DNA from: Deinococcus sp. KSM4-11
GTDB lineage: Bacteria; Deinococcota; Deinococci; Deinococcales; Deinococcaceae
Direction of reading: 5' to 3'
DNA length: 64,000 nucleotides
Assembly (NCBI RefSeq): GCF_004801415.1
Contig: NZ_SSNX01000004.1
Location: 186,001-250,000 of the forward strand
Every line of letters begins with the position of its first letter. Within the stretch, counting starts at the first letter, position 1. Below, piece by piece: positions 49,394 through 60,134 of the stretch. A program made the position numbers and the translations under genes. Under the pieces are notes generated by a model. It saw only the letters and a program-made list of their open reading frames with translations, made no database searches and was not told the origin of the DNA.

Positions 49394-52300
49394 CGGGCCG
49401 TTCCCACGGCCGGCCGCTGGGCCGGCGGGCCCGGAACCGCGCGCGCAGCGCGGCCCTCACGCTGGCGCTGCTGGGCCTGCTGGGCGGCGCGGCGGGCGCC
49501 CGCACGGTGCGGATCGTCACGGCCGACACGCTCGAACTGCGCAACGTCGATGATCAGGAACTCGTCGTCATCGCGGGCGAGATGGTCGAACTGCGCGTCG
49601 ACGACGATCTGGTGCGGGCCAAACGGGTCGAGTTCAACCGCACCAAGCGCACCCTGACGCTGGTCGGCCAGGCCACGTACCGCAGCGCCAAGGACGGTCA
49701 GGTCATGACCGGCGAGAACCTCGTCGTGGATCTGGGAGCCGAGCAGGTCACGGGCGAGGACGTCCTGATGAGCGACGCCGACCTGGAGATCCGGGGCGCG
49801 CAGATCGAGCGCATCCCCGGCCAGCTGCGCGCCACGGACGGCTATTTCACCACCTGCGCCCGCTGCGGCCGGACACCGAACGATTACGCCTTCCGGGCCA
49901 AGCGCATCCTGATGTACCCCGGCGACCGTCTGGTGGCGTACCAGGCGCAGCTCCTGATCGCCGACGCGCCCGTGCTGTACCTGCCGGTCGTGGTGATCCC
50001 CCTGAACGACGCCGACCGTCAGCCCCGCCTGCTGGTCGGGCAGGGCGCCGACGACGGCCTGACCGTCGAGGCGGACCTGCCCTTCTCGATCGGGTCGAGC
50101 ACGCTGGGCACCACGCTGCTGCGCTACTACCAGAACCGCAATCCCAGCGTCGGCTACGGCGTGTCGCTGCGCTCGTACGCGCCGATGCCGTACGTGGACC
50201 GTGTGAACCTGTACACGCTCATCAGTCCCCGCCCGTTCCTGGACAGCGTGCAGCAGCCCGGCGACGACGTGGATCTGAACCTGGCCGTGACTGGCCGCCT
50301 GCCGCTGGAGTCGGCCCTGAAGGATCTGGAGTACTCGCTGACGGTGAACCGCCAGGACATCGGGCGGTATGCCGCCGATCCGGAACGGGGCGTCACGCGC
50401 GTCACCTTCGGTGCGAAGGTCGACTACCCGCTGTTCACGGCCGAATTCAACTATGCCGACCGCTACGGCCCGGCACCCACCACCGGCCTGGACACGCCCC
50501 TGAAGCTGCCGGAGGTCGTGGTCGATCCCAAACCGTACACGCGCGGGAACCTCAGCACGGACTTCCACTTCAGTGCCGGGAACTACATGGCGCGCAGCAA
50601 CCCGCTGTCGCCCAGTGCCACGGCGCAGGGCCCGAACATCACCACCGAACGCCTGGAGGAAAGCCACAGCATCGCGTTCACGGCGCAGCCCTGGACCAAC
50701 GCCGACCTGATCCTCACGAACACGTATACGGGCCGCTTCTACGGCACCGGGGCCCGCACCGTGCAGCTGAACCTGGGCGCGACCCTCACGCAGCGCTTCA
50801 ACACCACCAACACCGTGCAGTTCAGCGCCGGGTACACGCGCAACGAGGGCACCAGTCCCTTCGCCTTCGACGCGGTCTATCACCTGCTGAGCGCGCCGCT
50901 GGGCGTCACCCTCAGCACCGTGCCGGTGAAGGATGTGCGCTTCGGCATTCAGTACCGCCGCGACCTGTTCCTGCCCGGCACGCAGCAGGGGGCCACCGTC
51001 TTCACGCTGGACGTGTCGCGTTTGCCGCTGAACCTCAGTTCCCAGCTCGGCTACGACTTCGTGACGAAGGAACTCGACAGCTTCTCGTACACCGTGACGC
51101 TCAGCGACCCGCAGTCGAACGTGCTGACCTACGTGCCCGCCCGGCCCGCCAGCACCGGAGCCGTCCCGACCAGCCCGGCCGTCGCGCCCACACCCGATAC
51201 ACCCTTGCCCGACGCGGCCGTCCCTGCTTCCGGCGTGGACACTCCCGCGGTGGGCGCCGGTGTGGGCACCACACCGGCCCAGCCGGATCCAGCCGCTCCC
51301 GCCCCGCTTCCCGACACGAGTGGCCAGGTGCCGGAGCTCCCCACAGAGCAGGCGCCCGGCCAGACTCCGACCCAGCCGGACACCCAGCCCGTGGCGCCCA
51401 CAGATTCGGCCGCCCCCGCAACCCCGGCCGAGCCGGCGCATGCGGCGTACTACCGGCGCAGCAGCCGCTGGCCCGCCCCGGATCTCACGCTGACCTTCAC
51501 GGGCGGGTACAGCCGCGCCACCGGGTATGCGCCCTTCACGGCCCGCGCCACCGTGACCGGGGATGTCCGCACGAATTCCTTCTCCGTGTACGCCACGCAG
51601 GACATCCAGAACCAGCGGCTGGACAACGTGGGCTTCAGCGTGAACGCGGCCGTCACGCGCGACACCGTGCTCAACCCGCTGTCCGTCAGCGCGTCCGAGC
51701 AGCTGTACCTCACGACCGCGCGCGTCACGGGCACTGAGACGGTGACGTGGCGCAACCGCTACCAGTTCAGCAGCACGCACGACCTGCTGCTGAACCGTCC
51801 GGACACCGCGACGGACAGCGGCACCATCAACTTCAGTGTGGGAACCACCGGCGGCAGCGCGACCTCCTGGCAGGTCACGTACGGCGGCGCATACGATCTG
51901 GTGCGCGGCGGGTTCACGCGGCCCACGCTGTCGGGATCGCTGAGCACCACGCAGCCCGGCAACCGCCTGGCCCTGAGCGCCGTGATGAACGTGGCGGGCC
52001 TGGATCAGCCGCGTACCGAACTGGGCCGTGTGGATGCCGACGTGGCGTGGCAGTTCGGCAGTCGCGCCGCCCTGTCCGGCCGCGCCGTGTATACCCGCAC
52101 GCGCGATGCGGTCGACAGGAAGTACGAATCCTTGCAGCTCAGCCCGGTGCGCGCCACCGTCGGGATCGGGCGCAAGGGCGAGCGGCCCGGCGCGTACGTC
52201 ACGGTGGGCCTGTCGCAGACCTTCAGCTGGGTGGACGGCGTCCGGCAGAATCCCACGCCGCTCGCGCCGGTCGTGGGCCTCACCATCGACCGCTGCTGCT

Positions 52301-52434
52301 GGGCCTTGCAGGCCGAGGCGGACCTGGGCCTGGGCCGGTACCGGCTGGCGGTCGGTCTGCCCGGTCAGACGGCGTACCCGCTGTTCGACCTGACCGGCAC
52401 GGGTTTCGACGTGCCGCTGCTGACCACCCCCTGA
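49390..52434 (+). CDS. LptD/OstA-like outer-membrane protein with a proline-rich insert
   Basis: 1014 residues from a GTG overlapping the SpoIID-like stop. After a signal peptide (about 18-36, ending in GGAAGA), residues 37-155 form an OstA/LptA-like beta-jellyroll (VVIAGEMVELRVDDDLVRAK, YRSAKDGQVMTGENLVVDLG). Next comes a long beta-barrel region with C156 and C159 (FTTCARCG), and a C-terminal C969-C970 pair (DRCCWALQAEADLGLGRYRL) as in LptD. Residues about 583-686 are an alanine/proline/threonine-rich linker inserted within the barrel. LptD inserts LPS into outer membranes, but Deinococcus is known to lack LPS, so a different export role is likely. Confidence 0.85.
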   Translation: MTGRSHGRPLGRRARNRARSAALTLALLGLLGGAAGARTVRIVTADTLELRNVDDQELVVIAGEMVELRVDDDLVRAKRVEFNRTKRTLTLVGQATYRSAKDGQVMTGENLVVDLGAEQVTGEDVLMSDADLEIRGAQIERIPGQLRATDGYFTTCARCGRTPNDYAFRAKRILMYPGDRLVAYQAQLLIADAPVLYLPVVVIPLNDADRQPRLLVGQGADDGLTVEADLPFSIGSSTLGTTLLRYYQNRNPSVGYGVSLRSYAPMPYVDRVNLYTLISPRPFLDSVQQPGDDVDLNLAVTGRLPLESALKDLEYSLTVNRQDIGRYAADPERGVTRVTFGAKVDYPLFTAEFNYADRYGPAPTTGLDTPLKLPEVVVDPKPYTRGNLSTDFHFSAGNYMARSNPLSPSATAQGPNITTERLEESHSIAFTAQPWTNADLILTNTYTGRFYGTGARTVQLNLGATLTQRFNTTNTVQFSAGYTRNEGTSPFAFDAVYHLLSAPLGVTLSTVPVKDVRFGIQYRRDLFLPGTQQGATVFTLDVSRLPLNLSSQLGYDFVTKELDSFSYTVTLSDPQSNVLTYVPARPASTGAVPTSPAVAPTPDTPLPDAAVPASGVDTPAVGAGVGTTPAQPDPAAPAPLPDTSGQVPELPTEQAPGQTPTQPDTQPVAPTDSAAPATPAEPAHAAYYRRSSRWPAPDLTLTFTGGYSRATGYAPFTARATVTGDVRTNSFSVYATQDIQNQRLDNVGFSVNAAVTRDTVLNPLSVSASEQLYLTTARVTGTETVTWRNRYQFSSTHDLLLNRPDTATDSGTINFSVGTTGGSATSWQVTYGGAYDLVRGGFTRPTLSGSLSTTQPGNRLALSAVMNVAGLDQPRTELGRVDADVAWQFGSRAALSGRAVYTRTRDAVDRKYESLQLSPVRATVGIGRKGERPGAYVTVGLSQTFSWVDGVRQNPTPLAPVVGLTIDRCCWALQAEADLGLGRYRLAVGLPGQTAYPLFDLTGTGFDVPLLTTP

Positions 52435-52463
52435 CGCCCGCTCCCGACCCCCGGAGGTCTCCC

Positions 52464-53549
52464 GTGAACCGCTTCCTATTGTTGCTGGCCCTGCCCCTCG
52501 TGCTGGCCGCGTGTACCGGCACCGAGGAGACCATTCCCGGCGCACGCGTGGTCATGATCGTCGATGGCGGAGCCACGCTGCGCACGCTGGCCCCGAACGA
52601 CAGCCTGAACCCGGCCCCCATCTCGGACGACACCAGTGTGGCCATCCCGACCCCCTCGGGCAAGGCGGTGGCGGTCGATCCCCTGTCCAGCGGCCTGCGG
52701 CTGGCCCTGACCCTGACGGCGGGCGTGGAGAGCCGGGACGCCACGCTGGCGACCGGCACGCCGTATACCCCCCCGACCTTCACGCCCGTGTGCCTGAAGC
52801 AGGCCGCCATGAACGTCACCCGCACCCGCCTGCTGACCCTCAGCGAGTGCGACGGTGGCCCCCAGCAGCTCGCGCTGTACCGCGAGGACGGCACGCTGGT
52901 CTGGACGGCCCTGCTGCCCACCTATCTGCCACCCAGCGCCGGCTCGAACATTCCGCCCCTCCGGCTGGCCGTCAGCGGCGAGGTGGGGGTGGTCGCGCGG
53001 GCCCGTGTGGGCGGCGGCAGCGAGATCATGCGGGCTGCCGTCGTGACCACCGGCGACGCCACCGCCGAGGTCAGCACGCCCATTGCCACGCCCGCCATCC
53101 GCGACCTCGCGCCGTATGGATCGGACATTGTGGCCGCCATGGACAGCGGCCTGCAGAAACTCAAGGCGACCGGCGAACCCGACGCCGCCACCACCCTGGG
53201 CGCCTTCGGCAAGACCCGCTACGACCGCGTGTGGAGCGCCGCGACCGGCTCCCGCACCCTGCTGATCGCGTGGCCGAGCGACCTGGGGGGCGGCGTGGCC
53301 CAGCCGCTGAAGGTCTGGGACGGCACCACGGCGAACGCCGCGACCGTCAATTCATTCATCGATCTGCGCGACGTGACTGTGACCCTCGACGGGTACCTGT
53401 ACGCCCTGACGAACGCGAACCTCAGCAGTTACGACACCGTGTACGGCCTGAACCAGGGCAACTGGCGGGCGCGGCCCCTGCTGAGCGGCCTGAACGATGC
53501 CCGCGCCCTGACCTGGCTCCTGCCGCCCCCCGTGGCCACCACGCCCTGA
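52464..53549 (+). CDS. Putative lipoprotein, PQQ/WD-like repeat fold suspected
   Basis: 361 residues from a GTG with GGAGG upstream. The signal peptide has lipobox VLAAC (C17). The remainder is beta-rich with short repeated strand patterns (LALYREDGTLVWTALLPTYL, LKVWDGTTANAATVNSFIDL, YLYALTNANLSSYDTVYGLN), suggesting a beta-propeller, but repeats are too diverged to count. I do not recognise a family. It lies 29 bases after the LptD-like gene and is probably its partner in the outer membrane. Confidence 0.75.
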   Translation: MNRFLLLLALPLVLAACTGTEETIPGARVVMIVDGGATLRTLAPNDSLNPAPISDDTSVAIPTPSGKAVAVDPLSSGLRLALTLTAGVESRDATLATGTPYTPPTFTPVCLKQAAMNVTRTRLLTLSECDGGPQQLALYREDGTLVWTALLPTYLPPSAGSNIPPLRLAVSGEVGVVARARVGGGSEIMRAAVVTTGDATAEVSTPIATPAIRDLAPYGSDIVAAMDSGLQKLKATGEPDAATTLGAFGKTRYDRVWSAATGSRTLLIAWPSDLGGGVAQPLKVWDGTTANAATVNSFIDLRDVTVTLDGYLYALTNANLSSYDTVYGLNQGNWRARPLLSGLNDARALTWLLPPPVATTP

Positions 53550-53561
53550 GCCCCGCGTGAC

Positions 53562-54572
53562 CTACACGCCCGGGCCCAGCAGCGCGAGCAGCAGCGCCGG
53601 GATCGCGCCCCGCACGCCCACCAGCGGCGCCCCGCCCCGCACCAGCAGCACCACGGCCGCGCCCGACATCGGGTGAAAGCCCAGGCCGGTGCGGGTGCCG
53701 CGCGCCACGCCGTCATGCCAGCGCACCTGACCGGGGCCGCTCACGAACCAGCCGGGACTCACCCCGGACAGCAGCGGCGGCAGGCCGGGCGGCCGCTGGA
53801 TGTCCTGCCAGTGCGCCCCCGCCCGGCCGTCCAGGTGCGCCTGCGCGAACTCCAGCAGGTCGTCGGCCGCGCCGTACAGCCCCCCCGCCCCCACCAGCGG
53901 CCCGAATCCCGTGAAGGCCTGTGAACCCAGCAGCCCGGACGGAGCGACCAGCACGCCCGCCGGGTCGGGCCTGACTTCCAGGCCCAGTGGGGCCGTGACC
54001 CAGGTGCGCAGGGCCCGCGCGTACCCCCCGGCCTCTGGCGTTTCCCCCGCCGCGTAGGCCAGCGCCAGCGCCAGCGCGCCCACTCCCAGATTCGAGTACG
54101 CGAAGCGTCCGCCGGGCCGGGCCCAGCGCCGCGCACTCCCCAGCACCTCCCGCGCACTCAGGGGCGCGTAGGGCCCATTGAAGTGCGTGAAGGTCGTGAC
54201 GGCCACCCGCGCAGGATGCGCCGGCAGGCCCGCCGTGTGCGTGGCCAGACTCCGGGCGGTCAGGAAGAGCGGCAATGTCCGCAGGGGGCCGCCCAGCGCC
54301 GCCAGGGGCTCGTCCCACTGCAGCCGACCCCCCCGCACCAGGGCGTCCGCCAGGGCTGCCGTGAAGGGCTTGGTCACGCTGGCCAGCTCGAAGATGCCGT
54401 CGGCAGGCACGCCCCCCAGACCCACAACCACCTGTTTGCCGCCCAGCGCCGCCCCCAGCACGCCGCCTTTGCGGTACAGCGTGCGCGTCAGGGGCCGTAG
54501 CGTCCGCACGTCCGTCCCCAGCACGCCGGCCACCTGCTCCAGCGCCCGCGTGGTGGGATCACGGCGGAACAT
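53562..54572 (-). CDS. Serine hydrolase of the class C beta-lactamase family
   Basis: 336 residues. The active-site motifs are S65-V-T-K68 (ELASVTKPF), Y159-S160-N161 (FAYSNLGVG) and HDG in RWHDGVARGTRTGLGF. No signal peptide is seen. Family members include D-aminopeptidases, esterases and DD-peptidases; true beta-lactamase activity is unlikely without other evidence. The C-terminal 30 residues (AAVVLLVRGGAPLVGVRGAI) are hydrophobic. ATG follows a TAGGCT box by 6 bases. It lies 24 bases downstream of the TolB-like gene. Confidence 0.88.
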   Translation of the reverse strand: MFRRDPTTRALEQVAGVLGTDVRTLRPLTRTLYRKGGVLGAALGGKQVVVGLGGVPADGIFELASVTKPFTAALADALVRGGRLQWDEPLAALGGPLRTLPLFLTARSLATHTAGLPAHPARVAVTTFTHFNGPYAPLSAREVLGSARRWARPGGRFAYSNLGVGALALALAYAAGETPEAGGYARALRTWVTAPLGLEVRPDPAGVLVAPSGLLGSQAFTGFGPLVGAGGLYGAADDLLEFAQAHLDGRAGAHWQDIQRPPGLPPLLSGVSPGWFVSGPGQVRWHDGVARGTRTGLGFHPMSGAAVVLLVRGGAPLVGVRGAIPALLLALLGPGV

Positions 54573-54578
54573 GGGTGC

Positions 54579-54584
54579 AGCCTA
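54579..54584 (-). promoter_or_regulatory. -10 box of leaderless serine hydrolase gene
   Basis: TAGGCT on the minus strand ends 6 bases before the ATG at 54572. Confidence 0.55.
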
Positions 54585-54596
54585 GCGCCGCCGTGG

Positions 54597-55556
54597 TCAT
54601 GGCAGGCGCAGCACCCGCACGTTTCCGTCCCTGGCGCTCAGGTAACTCAGGCGCTGTCCGTCGGGGCTGACCTGCCAGTCGGCCTGCCGCACCTGATCGC
54701 CCAGGTCGCCGAGGGTCGTCCACGTGTTCATCTGCGTGTCGAGCTGCCGCAGCACGTGCGGGCCGCCGTCCACGCGCAGCGGAATCAGCAGCAGGCGGCG
54801 GGCGTCCCTCCACAGGAACGCGCCGAACTCAGTCAGGCGCTTCGGGCTTCCCCCGGCGGTCGGCTGCAGCCACAGGCCATTGCGGGCGGCGCTGTCGAAG
54901 GAGATGGTATATGCGACCTGCTGGCCGTCCGGACTGACCTGCACCGACCGGAACCCCAGCGCGGTGCGCAGGGTGCGGCGCGCGCCGGTCTGCACGTCCA
55001 GCGTGAATAGGTCGCGGTCGCGCGCGCCGGCGGTGGTCTTGCCGCTGACCAGCAGGGTACGGTCGTTCAGCCACGCGATCGGCCCGCCGCCGTACACCGT
55101 GGCCACCGCTTTCGGGGCTCCGAACACGTCGGCGGTGAAGACCCGTGTGACCCGGCGGTCGTAGTTGCCGGTGGTGGCGCTGCGGGCGTACGCGAGCTTC
55201 GTCTCGGCCCGGTTCCACACGACGTCCCCCCCACGCGTGGGCAGCGTGAAGGTCTTGCCGTCCGACAGACGCGCGAGGGTCGTGGACTCGCCCGTGCCGG
55301 GCCGCACCGCCCATTTCAGCGCGGGGGAATAGAAGGCGACGGTCGAAAATCTCCGCGTGACCGCGCCCCCACCCGCCGGCACGGTGTAGATGCCGGTGCT
55401 GCCGCGCACCGGCGGGCCGTCCAGGAACAGCAGCGCCTGCGAATCCGGAGTCCAGACGGCTCCGGGACAGCAGCTGCCCGAGAGGATCGGCTGGGAGGGC
55501 AGCGTGGCGGCCACGGCGCTGCCGGTCAGCAGCGCGGCCAGCAGGAACCGGATCAT
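54597..55556 (-). CDS. Exported TolB-like beta-propeller protein (PD40 repeats)
   Basis: 319 residues from ATG 55556, which overlaps the M23 gene stop. A signal peptide (MIRFLLAALLTGSAVA) is followed by repeated WD40/PD40-like strands with S/TPDxQ motifs: VWTPDSQALLFLDGPPV, VQVSPDGQQVAYTISFDS, WQVSPDGQRLSYLSARDG. This is a six- or seven-bladed propeller of TolB type. It is likely a periplasmic interaction protein. Two adjacent cysteines (SGSCCPG) lie near the mature N-terminus. Confidence 0.82.
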   Translation of the reverse strand: MIRFLLAALLTGSAVAATLPSQPILSGSCCPGAVWTPDSQALLFLDGPPVRGSTGIYTVPAGGGAVTRRFSTVAFYSPALKWAVRPGTGESTTLARLSDGKTFTLPTRGGDVVWNRAETKLAYARSATTGNYDRRVTRVFTADVFGAPKAVATVYGGGPIAWLNDRTLLVSGKTTAGARDRDLFTLDVQTGARRTLRTALGFRSVQVSPDGQQVAYTISFDSAARNGLWLQPTAGGSPKRLTEFGAFLWRDARRLLLIPLRVDGGPHVLRQLDTQMNTWTTLGDLGDQVRQADWQVSPDGQRLSYLSARDGNVRVLRLP

Positions 55557-56293
55557 CGGGAACCTCCGGGAGCGGGGGGCCAGGGGCGTGCGAACTCGTT
55601 CAGCAGCCGGCCCCCGCGCAGGGCCTCGGGCTGGGTGTCGGGCGCCTGCCAGCGGCGCGGAGCGTTGAGGTCGTATTCGTAGCCGCGACCGAAGCCGCTC
55701 GCCAGGGCCAGGGAATTCCAGTCGGCCGCAATGTACGGCTGCGGGTTGAAGAAGCGCTGGTGCGAGCGGTCGCGCAGTTCCAGATGCAGGTGAGGCGCGC
55801 TCACGCACGTGAACTGTGAGTCGCCGCTCAGCCCGATCACGTCCCCGCGCTTCACGCGCTGCCCAACCTTCAGGGTGGATCGCCGCAGCAGGTGCCCGTA
55901 CAGGCTGCTGAGGTTCCCGGCATGGTCGATCACGACATTGTGCGGCGGACTGCCGTGTGGCCCGTCCACATCCACCACCACGCCGTCCCCGATGGCGTGC
56001 ACGGGCGTACCGCAGGGCGCGCTGAAATCCAGGCCTGCGTGGATGCCCTGGAGGTTGCCGTAGGTGCTGCGCCGCTGCCGGTACGCGCCCGTGGTGTTCC
56101 CGTAGCCCTGGCCGAGCAGCCAAGTATTCGGGCCGGGCGGGCCGGTGAAAGGCAGGCTGAACTGGCGACTGGCTTTGGCGATTGCGCTGTCCGGGAGGGG
56201 GGCAGCGTAATGGGCCCCGGCGACGGCGGCGAGCAGCAGGGCGGCGAGGGCGGCGGGGCGGACGGCACAACTGGGATCGGGCGCACGGGCCAT
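55553..56293 (-). CDS. M23-family metallopeptidase, exported
   Basis: 246 residues. A signal peptide ends near AVAGA (about 27). Zinc ligands and catalytic residues of the LytM/M23 fold are H85 and D89 (GIHAGLDFS) and H168, H170 (APHLHLELRD). It hydrolyses peptide cross-links of peptidoglycan. It is the first gene of a unit with the TolB-like protein (4-base overlap), and together with the downstream serine hydrolase forms a wall-remodelling cluster. Confidence 0.92.
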   Translation of the reverse strand: MARAPDPSCAVRPAALAALLLAAVAGAHYAAPLPDSAIAKASRQFSLPFTGPPGPNTWLLGQGYGNTTGAYRQRRSTYGNLQGIHAGLDFSAPCGTPVHAIGDGVVVDVDGPHGSPPHNVVIDHAGNLSSLYGHLLRRSTLKVGQRVKRGDVIGLSGDSQFTCVSAPHLHLELRDRSHQRFFNPQPYIAADWNSLALASGFGRGYEYDLNAPRRWQAPDTQPEALRGGRLLNEFARPWPPAPGGSR

Positions 56294-56396
56294 GGCCGAT
56301 GCTGACGCGCCCCCGCGCGCCGGTGCGTACCCGCGCCCACCTTTGCCGGGATGGGCGCTTGACCAATCCTGAAGGCTCGCGCCCGCGCCGACCGGC

Positions 56397-56425
56397 TTGA
56401 CTTCCGGCGCGGGCGCCCGTAGTCT
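56397..56425 (+). promoter_or_regulatory. Promoter of tRNA-Asp
   Basis: TTGACT (56397-56402) and TAGTCT (56420-56425) are 17 bases apart, 25 bases upstream of the mature tRNA start. Confidence 0.8.
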
Positions 56426-56449
56426 TCTGTCCGCTGGTGCGCCAGTATT

Positions 56450-56525
<76 letters not shown>

Positions 56526-56534
56526 GGAGAGAGG

Positions 56535-56565
56535 AGCGAGGTGAACGCCTCGCTTTCTTCTTTTT
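56535..56565 (+). terminator. Terminator of tRNA-Asp
   Basis: AGCGAGG (56535-56541) pairs with CCTCGCT (56548-56554) around 6 bases and is followed by a T-rich tail ending in TTTTT. Confidence 0.85.
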
Positions 56566-56623
56566 ATCCCCTTCATTTTCCAGGGGGTGGACGGACATGA
56601 CGGTGCGGGGCACCCTCTTGCCG

Positions 56624-56629
56624 TATTAT
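56624..56629 (+). promoter_or_regulatory. Possible -10 box of speA
   Basis: TATTAT lies about 95 bases before the speA start. A TGACGG 20 bases upstream is a poor -35, so the assignment is tentative. Confidence 0.35.
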
Positions 56630-56723
56630 TTGCCCCGGTTTCGCACGGCGTCCGGCGGGTCAGCGAGTGGCCTCCGAACCCCGCGCACGGCGAGCCTACC
56701 CCACCCGGAGGAGGACGCCTCAC

Positions 56724-58646
<1,923 letters not shown>

Positions 58647-58656
58647 AGCCCCACAC

Positions 58657-58691
58657 GAGAACGCAGCCCCGATGCCTAGGGCTGCGTTCTC
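58657..58691. terminator. Terminator after speA, bidirectional
   Basis: GAGAACGCAGCCC (58657-58669) and GGGCTGCGTTCTC (58679-58691) form a perfect 13-bp stem with a 9-base loop. No clear T-tract. It lies between speA and the convergent 48-residue gene. Confidence 0.65.
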
Positions 58692-58709
58692 ACTTGGGCT
58701 GCCGGATAG

Positions 58710-58856
58710 TCAATCCCCGGCGACCGGCAGTCCGTGGTTCTGTGCCCCACTGTCGTTGAACTCGCGGTTCACCTCACGTTCCTCGCGGGTCAGGACGATG
58801 AAGCTGAGCAGCATGATCAGCAGCGTCGCGGCGGCCATGAGCAGCAGGAGTTCCAT
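58710..58856 (-). CDS. 48-residue single-span membrane protein
   Basis: Sequence begins MELLLLMAAATLLIMLLSFI, a membrane helix, followed by the charged VLTREEREVNREF and a short polar tail ending GLPVAGD. I do not recognise the family. The ATG at 58856 follows a CACACT box by 6 bases, the geometry of leaderless genes in the window. The hydrophobic N-terminus and acidic-basic C-terminal part are consistent with a small regulatory or stabilising membrane peptide. Confidence 0.6.
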   Translation of the reverse strand: MELLLLMAAATLLIMLLSFIVLTREEREVNREFNDSGAQNHGLPVAGD

Positions 58857-58862
58857 ACCTCT

Positions 58863-58868
58863 AGTGTG
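58863..58868 (-). promoter_or_regulatory. -10 box of the 48-residue membrane protein gene
   Basis: CACACT on the minus strand ends 6 bases before the ATG at 58856. Confidence 0.4.
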
Positions 58869-58947
58869 GCCATGGCTGTTCAGCGTGAGGTGACGCGAAC
58901 CTCAAGATGGACTGAACGACCCTTTCTGACTTCTGAAGGATTGAGCT

Positions 58948-59757
58948 TCAGCGCTGCGGCGCGCCGGGCAGGTCGATCACCCGCACGGGCACCGGCTCGC
59001 CGAACCGTGGGTATTTGCGGGCCTTACTAGGTTCGCCCCGGCCACAGATGACCGTGAGCTGCGGCAGGCCGTGCGGTGTGGCTTCCGCCACGGCCAGGCG
59101 ACCCGTCTCGTATGCGCCCATGTCGATATACAGGTGGTTCGCGATCCGCGCAGGCGTCTGCACCGGCGTGTGGCCGTGGATGCTGAAAGTCACGCCCCCG
59201 GGCATGCGGAAGGGACCCTCGTAGGGACGCAGCCACAGCGCGGCGTCCTCCGGATTGGGATGCTCCGGGTGGTGTACGGGCGGAGCTGCATGCGACACCA
59301 GCAGGCTCGGCGAGGTCGGCGGCGTAGTGTGGATCACGTGATCCCCCGTGACGTACACGACGGTCTTCAGGAGGTTCAGGTACGTCTCCAGCCGCGCAGG
59401 GAATTTCTCCAGGGTCAGGCTGCCCAGCTCGCTGCGGACGGTGTCCCCCCCGGCCCGCATCCACCACTGGTAGCCCTCCATGGCGCGGCGGTAATCGCCC
59501 ATGTCGTGCGTGCCCAGGTAGCGGCGGTACCAGCGGATGCCCTCCAGCGCCATGCGTTCGTGGTTGCCCATCAGCAGCGTGGCCCGGCCCGCTGTGTGCA
59601 GGTCGAGCAGCATGTCCACCACCGTCATGGAACGCGCGCCCCGGTCGATGGCGTCGCCCAGCACCACCAGGTGGGAGTCCGGGAAGTGGTCGAGCACCGC
59701 GCGCAGCAGGTCCGGGCGGCCATGCAGGTCCGGAACGATCAGGGCGGGGGCGGTCAT
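58948..59757 (-). CDS. Calcineurin-like metallophosphoesterase (PPP/ApaH-like)
   Basis: 269 residues. The two-metal motifs are in order: VPDLHGRPD (D10, H12), VLGDAIDRGARS, LMGNHERMAL, VSHAAPP and FSIHGHTPVQ. The layout is that of bacterial serine/threonine phosphatases and ApaH-like diadenosine hydrolases. The start overlaps the DUF3006-like stop (ATGA). The substrate is unknown. Confidence 0.9.
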   Translation of the reverse strand: MTAPALIVPDLHGRPDLLRAVLDHFPDSHLVVLGDAIDRGARSMTVVDMLLDLHTAGRATLLMGNHERMALEGIRWYRRYLGTHDMGDYRRAMEGYQWWMRAGGDTVRSELGSLTLEKFPARLETYLNLLKTVVYVTGDHVIHTTPPTSPSLLVSHAAPPVHHPEHPNPEDAALWLRPYEGPFRMPGGVTFSIHGHTPVQTPARIANHLYIDMGAYETGRLAVAEATPHGLPQLTVICGRGEPSKARKYPRFGEPVPVRVIDLPGAPQR

Positions 59758-60053
59758 GTCGGCTCTCCGCTGCCATCACTGCCGGACTCGTCGCTGCCGT
59801 GCTCGTCACTGAAGGCCAGCAGCGTCTGCTTGCTGCGCTCCCGCAGCAGGCGTGCGCCGTCCGGGGCAGGCGTGAAGGTCACGGCCATCCCCGTCGCGTG
59901 CGCGTGGTAGGCCGCGCCGTCGTTCGCGTCGGGCAGCCATTCGGCGGGCAGCTGGAAGGTGCGGCCACGGTCGTCCTCGACGTCCGCGAGTCCCGTGTCC
60001 TCGTCGAGCACGTCGATCACGAGGAGCAGCGGTGGAGAGGAAGGAACGGGCAT
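59754..60053 (-). CDS. DUF3006-like small protein
   Basis: 99 residues. The first 60 fit the DUF3006 pattern: LLVIDVLDEDTGLADVEDDR followed by GRTFQLPAEWLPDANDGAAY. The tail is serine/glycine/aspartate-rich (DEHGSDESGSDGSG). It forms a unit with the phosphoesterase downstream. A TACCAT box lies 6 bases before the ATG at 60053. Confidence 0.78.
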   Translation of the reverse strand: MPVPSSPPLLLVIDVLDEDTGLADVEDDRGRTFQLPAEWLPDANDGAAYHAHATGMAVTFTPAPDGARLLRERSKQTLLAFSDEHGSDESGSDGSGEPT

Positions 60054-60059
60054 GTCGCC

Positions 60060-60065
60060 ATGGTA
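60060..60065 (-). promoter_or_regulatory. -10 box of leaderless DUF3006-like gene
   Basis: TACCAT on the minus strand ends 6 bases before the ATG at 60053. Confidence 0.5.
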
Positions 60066-60122
60066 CCGGGCGGACCTGACAGCATCTTCACGACTGGATC
60101 ATGACCGCCACCGGGCGGTTGC

Positions 60123-60128
60123 TACCCT
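60123..60128 (+). promoter_or_regulatory. -10 box of leaderless YkuE-like gene
   Basis: TACCCT ends 6 bases before the ATG at 60135. Confidence 0.5.
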
Positions 60129-60134
60129 GCCTGG

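Noticed and set aside
49261..52545. A 1094-codon minus-strand frame over the LptD-like gene
   Set aside because: Low-complexity Arg/Gly/Val/Gln sequence typical of an antisense shadow in high-GC DNA.
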